Assembly (NCBI GenBank): GCA_023053575.1
Contig: JAKZAP010000010.1
Coordinates: forward strand, 17,854,628-17,918,627
Direction: 5' to 3'
Source of the DNA: Branchinecta lynchi
Lineage: Eukaryota > Arthropoda > Branchiopoda > Anostraca > Branchinectidae
Length of the DNA stretch: 64,000 nucleotides
The translations under genes were made by a program, and so were the position numbers. Shown here in pieces: positions 24,137 to 34,820 of the stretch. Position 1 is the first letter of the stretch. Every line of letters starts with the position of its first letter. The notes under the pieces were generated by a model, which had not been told where the DNA came from, searched no databases, and saw nothing but the letters and a program-made list of their open reading frames with translations.

Positions 24137-25368
24137 GTAAGCGAAGTTTGTGTTTCTTCCATTTCACTCCGTAGCAGGCTTATGCGTGTTTAAAACTGAT
24201 TTTACGACTTCCTTTCCTATTGCCGGCTTTTTTTGAGGTATGAGCGGTCAAGGAACTTGATGATCTTACATTCATGAAACCCACTTGTGCTTATAATTTC
24301 CATCACGACTTTCAAGAAACAACGGCCATTTATGACCATTGTTGCCACGTGTCTCTGTCGGAACGTCTGACATTCGGCCGCAGAAATCTGTGACATTCTG
24401 TCGCCCACAAAATTTGGTTCCTTTTTCTAGTTTCAAGGAAAAACTCTTCGACTCTAAGGTTCATTTTTGCTCGTATTAGAGGAGCTGATAACCTTAAAAA
24501 AAAACAAAAAAAAAATCTTGTTTCCCAAGAAGAACTTTAGTGCTTTGTATTGCAAAATTTGTGACATTTTTGATACAAGTGCGATTTCGTGTGAGAAATT
24601 TTTCACAGCTGTGAATCTGGGGAGAAGTCGAAAACCTGTGACAAATTGCAGACTTCTGCGACCAGTGGCAACACTGTTTGTCACCTGAGGAGAGCAGTGG
24701 AGGAACAAACAATCTTGACGCTCAGAAACCCACAATGCCGTTAGCTAGCAAGAGCGATACGAATCCTTGGAGACCAACTTTACAACCATGAATGCTCCCA
24801 TAACGCCGTTGGCTAGCGAAAGCGGTAAGAATTATTGGAGACCACCTTTACAACCATGAATACTCCCAGACGGCACTTTCTGTACCTTTCTCCATTCTGG
24901 GATTTGATAAACATTACCGAGAAAAGGCAAATTCGGACAAAATATTACAAATCGGCAAAAACCTTCTCGGACTCCCCCCATGGAAGTCTAATTCAGCCCT
25001 GTCGAAGAAGTACCAGATTGTCAATGCTTCCGCTAAGTGCGAAACCATAGAGTGTCGTGCTAGATCCCGGAGAATCGTCTAACTTATCTACAAGTCTTAT
25101 AAAGCTTATATAGTGTTTCCTTTTCTTTGTGTATAACTCATTTTTCTTTCTTTCTATTCCCTCGCTCTTTCAGTTGTTGTATGTCGGGCCTCAATAAATT
25201 AGTTATTATTATAAAGCCCAAGCTGACTGGGAAAGATATATTAAACAATGATTCAACACGAGAAGTCAGCGACGATAATGGCCAGCGATATATTTGTATA
25301 CTCTTGCCAAGAAGGACTGAAATATCGCTGACAAACATCGTACCTGAGTTTCCCATATGTAGCCATCA
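24137..25368. other. Raptor intron 2, no exon recognised
   Basis: Searched by eye for the next Raptor block (the motif HYNGHG and flanks) without success. A short duplication (CCGTTxGCTAGCxAxAGCG...CCTTTACAACCATGAAT) occurs at about 24736 and 24803. A stretch near 24500-24700 reads open on both strands but is low-complexity. Confidence 0.35.
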
Positions 25369-26208
25369 GGCGTATTCTCGACGTTCCCCGATGTTTGTCC
25401 CTGCATGTTTGTCCCAGTGATTCACTCCCCGTATTCTCGCGAGCCCCCACGGACCGGGAATGGTCCGATTATCATCACCATCATCAAAAAAGAGATTCGA
25501 ATTCAGATTCGGAGGGGAATACGTTTTTGCTGGTGTTGGTGCAGTGTAAATTAATTAAAGGACACCTGAATGAAGAGTACCAAGTATCATCCCAATCTGT
25601 ATGACTTCCGTTAACATTGCCTGAAGAAAACCCAATCCAAATACGAAATAGTGTTTCCAAGCTATGATTTTTCTCCATTTTGCATATGTCCTTATTTCAG
25701 TACCGACCGATTTTGGAAATGAACAAATGTCTCCAATCAACCCTTCTTCTGGAATATTTTTTAACCAGTTAAGCCCAAACGCATATCTAGAAGAAATTCC
25801 AATACGATCTGGCCAGCGCTGTACAAGATTTGAATGAATTGCGCTTTTTGTCTTGGAGTCTGCATGTGCAAACCTCCAGAAAAGAACATCCCTATTTTGA
25901 AAACGTCACGCTCAGGAGAAGAATGCTCTCCGTGGCCATGTCTGTAAGTGCATTCTCCATGGTGTGTTCAATTATGGTTTCATTGTTCAGGTGTCCTTTA
26001 AAAACAATCAGAATAAATTGAATCTAGACAAATTTCGTCAACTGAATAATTTTTTTCTTTTTTCCAACAAAATCCATTTTGGAAGCATTCCCCTTTCCCC
26101 GAGTTCTCGTTGTTTTCCGTACGCGGAGTCCGGGTGGAATGACTCCCTCTATTGTCGCCGTTCCCTTTTATTCCACGAGGAGTCCTCGGGGAACGGCGAG
26201 AATACGCC
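25369..26208. mobile_element. TIR element with GGCGTATTCTCG ends, long copy
   Basis: The left end GGCGTATTCTCGACGTTCCC and the inverted right end GGCGTATTCTCGCCGTTCCC match at 19 of 20 places. Internal words are shared with 1980-2392 (TATTCTCGCGAGCCCCC, GCTGGTGTTGGTGCAGTG). On the minus strand about 25555-25900 reads as a decayed coding frame (for example FGLGFLQAMLTEVIQIGMIL) that I cannot assign. It could be a captured or transposase-derived remnant. No clear target duplication. Confidence 0.55.
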
Positions 26209-26377
26209 TATTGTTTGGTATGCGTCTACAACCATTGGGATACGACTATGGCCTAAGTGGGGTTGAAGATGGTCACATGTCTGGCTTATGAATTTCTCTA
26301 CAAACAGTTTAGCCAGTCGACAATCCTGTGGCGTGAGAAAGACTGGTTGATTAAGAGTAGGCGATGGACTAGAGATG

Positions 26378-26536
26378 CACTGTAAAAAGTTTCTCCGAAT
26401 AAGGATGCAGTATTTGCTACTGGGATTAATCTTATCTCTACTGGGATAAGATTAATCCAAATTAGGGGTAATATTTTCTCAGTAAAGACAAGATTAATCC
26501 CAGTAGCAAATACTGGAAGATTTTTTTTTTACAGTG
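26378..26536. mobile_element. Foldback MITE, CACTGTAAAAA ends
   Basis: Both ends read CACTGTAAAAA inward. They lead to arms containing CAGTATTTGCTACTGGG and ATTAATCTTRTC in inverted orientation. The whole 159 bp can fold into a long hairpin with a short centre. Non-coding. Confidence 0.6.
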
Positions 26537-26698
26537 TGGTCGCGTGGCTGGTTCATGTAGTTTCTCTACATTCTCGCGTGTCGACGGTGCTTTGGCATGT
26601 GAAAGACTGGTTGAATGAGATGGCGAAAAGGCTCGTTTGAGTAGTTTCTTTACAGACAGGTTATTGGATCAAGAGTGCTATAGCATATGAAAGAGTTT

Positions 26699-26857
26699 TT
26701 CAAACAATTTTTACAACGGATACGTCAGCTACGATTCTTCATCAGCGATATTTCGGCCCTTCTTGACAAGGGCCTGACGAGGACCCTTGCCAAGAAAGGC
26801 CGAAATATCGCTGATGAACAATCTTAGCTGACGTATCCGTTGTAAACATTGTTTGAA
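26699..26857. mobile_element. Foldback copy of the hammerhead-like family
   Basis: Near-perfect palindrome: TTCAAACAATTTTTACAACG on the left faces CGTTGTAAACATTGTTTGAA on the right, with arms of about 75 bp and a centre near 26778. The right arm, read on +, contains CTGACGA, a potential stem, and then GAAA, which is the order of a hammerhead core. Related copies are at 33799-34383 and 45749-45860. Confidence 0.6.
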
Positions 26858-27568
26858 TAAATGTTTCAAAGTCAGCTTGGGCTCAAAGAATATATATGAG
26901 AGAGACTTTGTTCTGAAGATGGTCGCTCGGCTGATTTATGTAGTTCCTCTGCGAAAAGTTCAATGGATCGACAGTTGTATGGCGTGTGAAAGAAATAATG
27001 AGAATAGCGTTGTACTCAAGGTGGTCGCGTGGCTCATTTAAGTGGTTTCTTTACAAGCAGTTAGTGGATCAGTGGTGCTATGGGATTGAGCAGAGGCGTC
27101 ATTATGGGGGTGGGGGGGGGGGGCTGGTCTCCCAAGGGGGCGCAAAGCTACCCAAGAGAAACAGAAAAATAGTCCGAAAATATCAGTTTCTCATCAGAAT
27201 TGTGAAATCTGGTTGCGCCATATCAGTTGACCAAGGGCACTCATGAAAATTCAGGGATCGAATGTCTTCAAGGCATGTTTTAGCCTGGGTAAGTTTTGTG
27301 TCTGAATTCTGAACATGAAAACAGACATTATCTTGTAACATGTTGTCGAGTATCACTTGATGATTTTTTCCTGGATAGCTGAGGGCCCCCTTGGAAATTC
27401 AAGTGGGTGCATCGCCCCGAAAGAGCACGAAATATAAGAGTAGGGAGGAGAGAGGGTCCGCAAACACTCAGTACCTTTTCCATTTAACCCCGGCTTGTTT
27501 ATTTTGCAAAACGGAACGAAGTTTTGAATCAGTGTTCGACGTGGGTTGTAGCAAGGGCTGCTCTGTTT

Positions 27569-27668
27569 NNNNNNNNNNNNNNNNNNNNNNNNNNNNNNNN
27601 NNNNNNNNNNNNNNNNNNNNNNNNNNNNNNNNNNNNNNNNNNNNNNNNNNNNNNNNNNNNNNNNNNNN
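27569..27668. other. Assembly gap (100 N)
   Basis: Exactly 100 unknown bases, a size often used as a placeholder for gaps of unknown length. It lies in Raptor intron 2, where about 140 residues of coding sequence are missing. Confidence 0.95.
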
Positions 27669-27689
27669 TTCACTATTATAACTTTTTCG

Positions 27690-27870
27690 AACAAATGTCC
27701 TCTATGGAGGCTGATGTGACTTCATAGCGTCCTCTCGGAAAGCTGATGTGGCTTCATAGCATCCTCTCGGAAGGCTGATATGAATTCATATCATTCTCTC
27801 TTGAGGCTGAAATGACTTTATATCAACCTCTGCGGAGGCTGATATGACTTTATAGCGTCCTCTCATATCT
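27690..27870. repeat. 32-bp tandem repeat at the gap edge
   Basis: About five imperfect units of GCTGATATGACTTCATAGC followed by a TCCTCTCGGAAG-type spacer; the first two units are 32 bp apart. Lying 20 bp right of the gap, the array probably extends into it and may be why assembly failed. Confidence 0.6.
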
Positions 27871-28329
27871 CCCACTAACTTTCTTTGTGAAGGTTATCGC
27901 AGATTATCGTAATGGAACCGACCGTGGGTCATAGGAGGATATGCATTACATACCTGTACGAGAAAAGGTATTGTTGGATATTGTTTGCGTGGTTGGATTG
28001 TTGGTTACCGTAGACGTGATATTCAGTCATGCGTAACTTTGGAACGGGTGATCAGATTCGAGTGAAATTTAATAATTGAACAGAGGACATTTCTCGCTGG
28101 TGATCTTTTTCATTTCTGGACCGAATTTGACAACTATTGGGGGGGGGGATACTTGACCCGCTTAGACTGGTGTGATCGGGATCGAACTTTGTGGGAATAA
28201 CAGACAGATGCTCTGCATAAATCATTTACAGACCCGGATTAACTCCGGATATTGTGGGTGGAATTGGGAGGGGGGGGGGGGTCTGGGATTCCGGTTATCG
28301 CGAGTTTAGGAACTTCCAGATGTGCTAGG

Positions 28330-28880
28330 ACGATCCCAAGGCTTTACGATTATAGTGGCCCCGGTTTGGGACGATGCGCCCATAGGCGCTACGGATTGAT
28401 TTATAAACTTCTTGAACAACCGAAGAGCAAAATTTTGACAATGAAGATTTGAACGTTATGCCGAGCCACCCGTAGAGAGTCTGTTGATTTGACGATGAAC
28501 TATCCAAGAGATATAGAAGCCTTGGATGCATTCGAACCATTTGACGAAGGGTTGAAATGCAGGTACTCACAGTTTGACAGGTTAACTTCAAGGCCAATTT
28601 TGAGAAGTTCCGACGACAGCTTACTTACATTTTTTGTGAGTGTGGATCGGCTACGGCTTACTAAGAGCAAGTCGTCCGCGTAGGCTATGTAGCTGAAGGC
28701 TTAGTGTTTACAGAAGTAAGCAGGATGCACAGAATCGAGACAAGAAGATATGGCGGATTTGAAGATGTAGGGAGATAAGACATAAGACTTGGCGAACACC
28801 AGTTCGGACAGGAATACTCTCTGACAAGCTACCTTGCCTTTTGAACCTTACTGTAGAACGACCATACCAACGTTTTAACA
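28330..28880 (-). pseudogene. Reverse transcriptase fragment of a second LINE lineage
   Basis: Read on -, RTGVRQ is followed after a frameshift by LSPYIFKSAISS, then a stop, then SYIAYADDLLLVSRSRSTL. These are RT motif B (GVRQG..LSP..F) and the catalytic motif C (YADD). The sequence after YADD (KIGLEVNLSNCEYLHFN) also fits RT palm and thumb order. The GVRQ/YADD type differs from the GVPQGSVLGP/FADD enzyme of the neighbouring LINE, so it is another clade. Broken by at least one frameshift and one stop. Confidence 0.6.
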
Positions 28881-29173
28881 GATAGACAACAGACAGATTG
28901 AATGAATGAATGAATGAAGGGTTTATTAAATAAAAATGGAATCTTCAATGCCCAGAGGCGAACCTGTAAGGGACTAATTACCCTCGAAACAAAACATTAA
29001 TAAAAACAAAACTTCGACAAAAACAAACCAAAAAAGGGAAAGAAAGAAAGAAAGGAGCTTGACTTACGCGGTCTGGGACGCCCAACCAGAAAATCAACCA
29101 AAAAACAACAACTCATTTTCAACCAGAATCACCAGTGGTTATCCAAAACAAAAGCTTAACGATAAAACACAAC

Positions 29174-32079
29174 TTAAACGGCTGAGAATAACGCATCAAA
29201 TTCATATACAGCAAAACAATGAACCTTTAACTTGCTACGAAAATCTAGTAAAACACTACATGACCTTAACTCTGTCGACAAACCTTCCCATACTAAAGGC
29301 CCAACATGTCTAATGCTAAATCTCGATCTACTAGTTACTACAACCGGCCTACGGATGAGCTGCGAACTACGAGTTCCATGTTCGTGAAAAGATGACGCAC
29401 GGGAAAAATACTGAGAAAAGCACTGGGGTAAACCTTCATTGTAATGTTTGTACATAAATAAAGCGTCATAAAACTTACAAATTCCCGCAAAAGGTAAAAT
29501 GTGAAGCTCCTGATAACGGTGTCTTACGGAAATATTACGACCATCACCGGACAATACTCTTATTGCCATATTCTGTATCACACGTAAAGGAGTAAGGTGG
29601 CTTACAAAAGTTTTTGTCCATACCAAACAACAATATAACAGATACGGATGCACCATGAAAAATATAACATTCTTAATATATTCTGAGGAAAAATATGTTT
29701 AAGTTTTCTAATAATTCCAACATTCCTGGCTAATTTACTACTAATACATGCAATATGATTTTTGAAACTTAAACATTCATCAATAATAACTCCAAGGTAA
29801 CGAGTACTTGCACTACGTTTAATTGCTTGACCACCAACTTTTATATCAATTATCCAAGGATAATAATTCGAACTTCTACCATTTATTACAAAACAAGATT
29901 TCGTATGGTTCAATTTCAACTTGTTCACTCTCATCCACTTTTCAATGTATTGCATATTTTGTGCCGTAACTTCTAATAGTTCATTTTCGGTCCTAGCAGC
30001 TACAGTCAAATGCGAATCGTCAGCAAAACACGGCAAAATCGCTTTAACATCATCACTAACACAAGTATTTGTCGACGATATAAGACTGGATACACGACAA
30101 AGATCATTTATGTAAACTAAGAACAACAATGGACCCAAAACTGACCCTTGTGGAACACCTTTCCTTACTTGAAATATATCAGAAGCAATTCCATTTAATA
30201 CCACACGCTGGGAACGGTTAAGTAAAAATGACTTAACTTAATCAAGAAAAACACCTCGAATGCCACAATTAAATAATTTCTGAATTAAGCCAGAAGTAAT
30301 GAGAGAAAATAGGGCCTGAGAACGAGTTATATTGTCAAAAGCACCAGCTATATCTATGGAACATATATGTATAGAAGATTTGTCGCGGGTAGCCTGTTTC
30401 ATCATTTTTGTCAATATGTGATGAGCGTGCGCACAACTGGCGCTCAAACGGAATCCAAACTGCATTGAACCAAAGCGACATTTTTCAACTATTTCTGGAA
30501 GAAGGACGTATTCCAGGATTTTGCTTATGGTACAAGAAACTGTAATCGGCCGATAGCTTTTGCAAAGGGCCGCGTCTTTCCCTCGCTTAATCACTGATGT
30601 TATAGTACCCAAGAAGAAACTATTCGGAACCAAACCCTGGCATAAACAAATTTGAAATAGTAGCTGAAGGTGTTGTGTTAAAGCTGGACACTCAATTTTG
30701 AAAAAAATCGGCACTAAGGCCATCAGAATCTGTAGAACCAGTTCTTCTTAATTTTCGGAAAGCAATTTCGATGGAAGAACAAGTAACGGGAAGAACAGAA
30801 GGTTGAAATATTTTCCATGGTAGGTATTTAAGAAGTAAATTTGGTGCTGAATCTGTTTTTTTGCAACCACTGAATAGAGCACTGTAGTGGCTGGTCCAGT
30901 CAGCCATAGTTAGCGCGGAAGGAGGTATAGCTGAACCTTTATATGTACGAAGGACCTTTTGCCACGCTTTTTTGTCAGTGGGAGTATCTTAGCCATTCAA
31001 ACGAGCATTTTTAAGTGAAGATTTGTATTCACGCTTCGTTTTAGCTTTAAGATTAAAGACAGTGCCATTCCCTGAGCGTCCACAAGCAATCCAAATTTTT
31101 AGCCAAAATTTTGCCGTGTTTTTTGCCTTCTTAACTTAAGGACTGACTTTCCAAATAGGTTTCCTTGTACCAACTCGAATTCTCTCAGTCGGTACAGCCA
31201 TATCAGCTGCCAATTTCAAGCAATGAACAAACTCGCTATAATAACAATTAATATCAACGGACACAGTAGTAGTTGCTATACCAGTCTGAAGAAGGTGAAA
31301 AGGAACTTTTAAAAGCGAGAGAAGATTAGTTAACGTAGAAAGGTAGAGCACATCATCTATACAATTCCAGTTACGCTTTTGGATCCCTGTCTTCTTAGGA
31401 TTTGGACGACTGATTCGAGATGGTCGTCCTCAATTTTCTCCTCATCGACCTCAACAATACCGTCAATGAGACTTGTTTTAGAAACAATCAAATGATCAAG
31501 GTTGGAAACATTAACGCCACGATTATGTATATATGAAAGGGTAGAGACTTTTCAATGAGACTGTGAGCTACCGGTAAAGAATCGAAAAATAAGTCAGTGT
31601 CCGGTACAGAAGAAGTTAGAAGATGAGTGTTGATATCCCCAACAAGAGCCCATTTCATTCCTTTCCGTGAAATGTCTGACAGAAGTGTTCTGATTTTCTG
31701 ACAAGCCTTAGCAAATGAAATATGTGATGCAATGTTCCGCCGGTCGCAAGGTAAATATATTTTAACAAGAACAATATTGTCCAACTGAACGGCAAGAGTA
31801 TAACGTCCAAACTGGAACAGTTTTGGTGGTGCTGAGCACTCGCTGGCTCGAAGAAAAATGGCTAACCCACCGGAAGGACGACCTCTAGTTCTCGTTGCCG
31901 GCTGGATGAACACAAAATGCTCAGGAGATCGGCGCAAACTTTCGCTACTAGGGGCGGATAGCAGATGCCCTTGGAAACAAATCCGAGCTGCCTAGCAAAT
32001 CGTCAAGTAGAAGATCTTTGTCCTTTGTGCCATTTACATTTAGTGACACAAAGCGCAGTTTCTTTTCCTGAAAAAACAT
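29174..32079 (-). pseudogene. LINE ORF2 (endonuclease and reverse transcriptase), broken
   Basis: Starts MFFQEKKLRFVSLNVNGTKD at 32079. Endonuclease signatures: SLNVNG, RPSGGLAIF, GDINTHL (usual GDFN) and a DDHLES version of the SDH box near 31400. The catalytic QE position reads FQGH, so the glutamate seems lost. RT signatures: SIDIAGAFDN (motif A), RKGVPQGSVLGPLLF (motif B) and CFADDSHL (motif C, about 30016-30030). The C-terminus HPYLLYCCLVW...VIQNMAIRVL is the Jockey/CR1 type. Frameshifts occur near 31975, 31490, 30700 (a T run) and 29650; an in-frame TAA is at 30238-30240. It would have nicked target DNA and copied its RNA in place; it cannot now. Confidence 0.8.
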
Positions 32080-33164
32080 TATTTGCCAAGACCCATGGCG
32101 TTCCTCATGACGCTGCATCTGAGACTAAAAGAGACATGATAACCGTCACAATTGGCACACTTTGGAGGCACTGAGCAAGGCGATTCTTTGCTATAACTGT
32201 GGCAACCAGCACAACGAGCGCATTTTGGAGAATCAGAACCGATGCGGGCATTTGGCTACCCCGTGGTTTGGGGATTGACAGCGAAAGCAGCGCTTGGGTA
32301 TTTGGTGGAATTCATGAACACGAAAAACTTCATACCCGATTTTTTCCCCGATTTTCATAGCTATAAGGACACCAACTTGACTTTTGAACCCGATTTTGAA
32401 AGAACGAGAGCCCGAAATAGGCATGACTTCACAAGCATCAGGAATCAGGGTTCTTCAAGGCGTTGGCCGTAATGGTGACTGGAACACTCCTGACAACACC
32501 CACAGATTTAGGAGAGATAACTTTGGCAGTAGAACCCTCCGGCAAACCTTTGGTGATTGATCTCGCAACAATCTCTGCATAGGAAGCACTTGAAGTGTGG
32601 ACGATGAGACTATTTCTTTGAGTATCCGCTCTGACATTAGTGATCCCTCCGTTACCTTCAGCGGTGTCAATGTGTTGCGTCCTACAAGAACATCCGACGG
32701 GATATTACTAACAACAACAGTGTGCGTATCGGAAGGTGGTGAGCAAGGGATGGCTGCCAAAGCCGAGTAGAAACTGCTTCAGCAATAAAACGGACATCAT
32801 TAGCAACAGCGCTTAGCTTGACAGATATGGCAACAGCTTGAACGACTGGAACTTCGCTCGGAAGTCGTATGATGAAATCCGGAACAGCAACGTCTAAGTC
32901 ATCGCAGCGACGCAAAGCATCAACAATATCACACAGATGATTGGCGTGAGCATTTTTTCTCGGGGGGAGCTCACTAGAAATGTCAAGAACCCACAGAAAC
33001 TTTTTCGCAGCGGCAATCACGTTAACAGTGAAGAATTCTGCAGCAAACTTTTTGACCGAATATGTATCAACTCCCGAGTCAAGACTTTTCTTAAAAAAAA
33101 AAATCAGAACTGGCTGATAATCGAGACTAACTGACATCTCGTCATTGCCTTCACCTGGCGCCAT
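32079..33164 (-). pseudogene. LINE ORF1 (gag-like, three CCHC knuckles), frameshifted
   Basis: Nucleic-acid-binding protein of the retrotransposon. It starts at an ATG at 33164 (MAPGEGNDEM). The frame shifts between 32760 and 32682 and again near 32240. The first knuckle, CFRCQSPNHGVAKC, is C-x2-C-x4-H-x4-C. After the shift the next two are CARCAGCHSYSKESPC (C-x2-C-x3-H-x7-C) and CANCDGYHVSFSLRC (C-x2-C-x3-H-x6-C). Three knuckles in this order are typical of Jockey-group gag proteins. The rejoined reading ends at TAA 32079-32081, whose last A is the first base of the ORF2 start codon. In such elements ORF1 binds the element RNA to form the transposition particle. Confidence 0.7.
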
Positions 33165-33240
33165 TCAACAAACGCAGGCTTTCAATCACTGCTTTCAGCG
33201 GTTTCACAAACAAAAATTTAACCGGTATTTGCGACTGTTC

Positions 33241-33798
33241 AGGTCAGCGGTAAGTTGAAGACTGTTTCAAACTATTTGTGGGAGATAATGATGGAATAAA
33301 CGAAGACTTTGTTAAGGAGGTAGTCGTTAGTATAGAAGACAGGCGTTCTCTCAACCCCCTCCTTAGTTCGTGCTCTTGCCCATTGAATTCCTGTCAGGTA
33401 GAAAATCGTCTGGTGCCCAGGCTTGGATAATGATCTGAAATGAAACCAAGCAATTTTCAGCTTTGATGGGTTTAGGAATGCAAAGGTTGATATTGCCGTA
33501 CAAGCGTAGCACCAAGCATAGCGAGATCCCACGATTTGTTGGCCAGTGTGCGCGATTGTTATGGCACTCCGCTCCCGATTCTTCTCTTTTAAACTTAGTT
33601 GAACTTACTTTTTTTTTCTTTATGTTGCTGACGATGCGTGCCTCATTCAAAAAATACTTTCTTCTTTTTCCTATCTGTCAAAGTTCGGTAGAACGAACAC
33701 ACGCTTAAAGTTTAACTGAAAAGATGCCTGATTTTTGCATATGATAATTAAAAACACTGAAATATTTGTTGAGCCCAAGCTGACTTTGAAACATATAT
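33241..33798. other. No gene recognised
   Basis: Holds one CTTAAAGTTTAACTGAAAAG (about 33705-33724), a family C end. Nothing coding was recognised. Confidence 0.3.
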
Positions 33799-34383
33799 TC
33801 AAAAATTGTTTACAACGGAAATACGTCAGCTACGATTCTTCATCAGCGATATTTCGGCCCTGCTTGGCAAGGTCCTCGTCAGGCTGTCCATATTCTGGGT
33901 CAACGTCGGGGAAGGAAACAAACATGTAATAAATAATAATAACTGAAGCTTTGACCGTCTATAAATATCTTTTTAGGGCAAATTACTTTCAAATACCACT
34001 GTAAGGAAAAAACTAGTCCTGAGATTTAATTTTTGACACAACCCGCTGTTTTTACGATTCTTCATCAGCGATATTTCGGCCCTTCTTGGCAAGGTCCTCG
34101 TCAGGCTGTCAATATTCTGGGTCAACGTCGGGGAAGGAAAAGACATGTAATAAATAATAATAACTGAAGCTTTGACCGACTATAAATATCTTTTTAGGGC
34201 AAATTACTTTCAAATACCACTGTAAGGAAAAAACTAATCCTGAGATTTAATTTTTGACACGACCGCTGTTTTTGCTGCACAATTGGGGCGATGACAGGAT
34301 CAGAGATTATTTAATTAATTTAATGAAATATCGCTGATGAAGAATCGTAGCTGACGTATATCCGTTGTAGACATTGTTTGAAT
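33799..34383 (-). mobile_element. Tandem-unit element with hammerhead-like core (retrozyme/Penelope-like)
   Basis: Outer ends are inverted: ATTCAAAAATTGTTTACAAC on the left and GTTGTAGACATTGTTTGAAT on the right. Inside are two direct copies with a 222-bp period (TACGATTCTTCATCAGCG at 33831 and 34053), about 95% alike by eye. Each unit carries, on -, CTGACGA, a stem, then GAAA. No protein is encoded. Small tandem non-coding units with a self-cleaving motif are the layout of retrozymes, and Penelope-like elements are also known to carry hammerheads. The assignment to either is inference. Confidence 0.55.
34035..34110 (-). ncRNA. Candidate hammerhead self-cleaving ribozyme
   Basis: Read on - as a 76-nt RNA. 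Nucleotides 1-6 (GACAGC) can pair with 72-76 (GUGUC), leaving one bulged A, as stem I. Core CUGACGA is at 7-13. Stem II is GGACCUU (14-20) with AAGGGCC (27-33), loop GCCAAG and one A-G mismatch. Core GAAA is at 34-37. Stem III has A37-U70 closing and CGCUG (41-45) with CAGCG (63-67). The predicted cut falls after U71, in a GUU triplet; at the next unit boundary (about 34255) the triplet is GUC. Stem III has an internal bulge and stem I is short, so activity is uncertain. Confidence 0.45.
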
Positions 34384-34460
34384 AAATATTTTGACTCATC
34401 TAAGGAGTTTTGCATTTTTCATCAAGGGGAAATAAATATATAAGATATAAATAATAGTGT

Positions 34461-34820
34461 TCAGAGTATCCGCTGCTTGCACTGCAGACCAAAATTCGTC
34501 AAGACGCGGATAATTTGAATTTCAAGAAAGGCCTGCAGATCGGCATGTCCAGTATGTCCTGACGAGGAGACGCCATTCCTTGCTGTGTATTTTTGTTCTC
34601 AGCAATCGCTTACATTTGTAGCTGGTAACATTTGGAAGGACACGCGCATAGAGTTACTACACATATGAAAGAATAAGTTCTTCGGATGTAATCGGTTATG
34701 TGTAGATAATGAACAAACGAAGTAACGCATTTTTATCCGGTTTTCAGGCCTATTCAAGTGAATAAATGATGAGTAAGTAGACTGTCGAGTCTCATCTCTA
34801 TTCGGTTAAACTTTAACAAA
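34461..34820 (+). repeat. Family C copy
   Basis: Matches 39397-39790 in the same orientation (CGCTGCTTGCAC, GACGCGGA, ACGCATTTTTATCCGG, TTTTCAGGCC). It ends in TTCGGTTAAACTTTAACAAA, the family C end. Confidence 0.5.

Larger units (their letters stand above)
28897..33240 (-). mobile_element. Two-ORF non-LTR retrotransposon (Jockey/CR1-like), nearly full length, inactive
   Basis: The element reads right to left: a short 5' leader, ORF1 with three zinc knuckles, ORF2 with apurinic-type endonuclease and reverse transcriptase, and a 3' region with AATAAA-type sequence ending in a (TTCA)n tail at 28897-28918. ORF1 and ORF2 meet at a TAATG overlap at 32077-32081. Several frameshifts and at least one in-frame stop make it defective. 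It lies in Raptor intron 2, antisense. The 5' end is approximate; I found no convincing target duplication. Confidence 0.8.

Noticed and set aside
26787..26830. A second hammerhead reading using GAAA followed by CTGATGA
   Set aside because: GAAA and CTGATGA are only five bases apart, leaving no room for stem III and stem I. Only the CTGACGA-stem-GAAA order is plausible.
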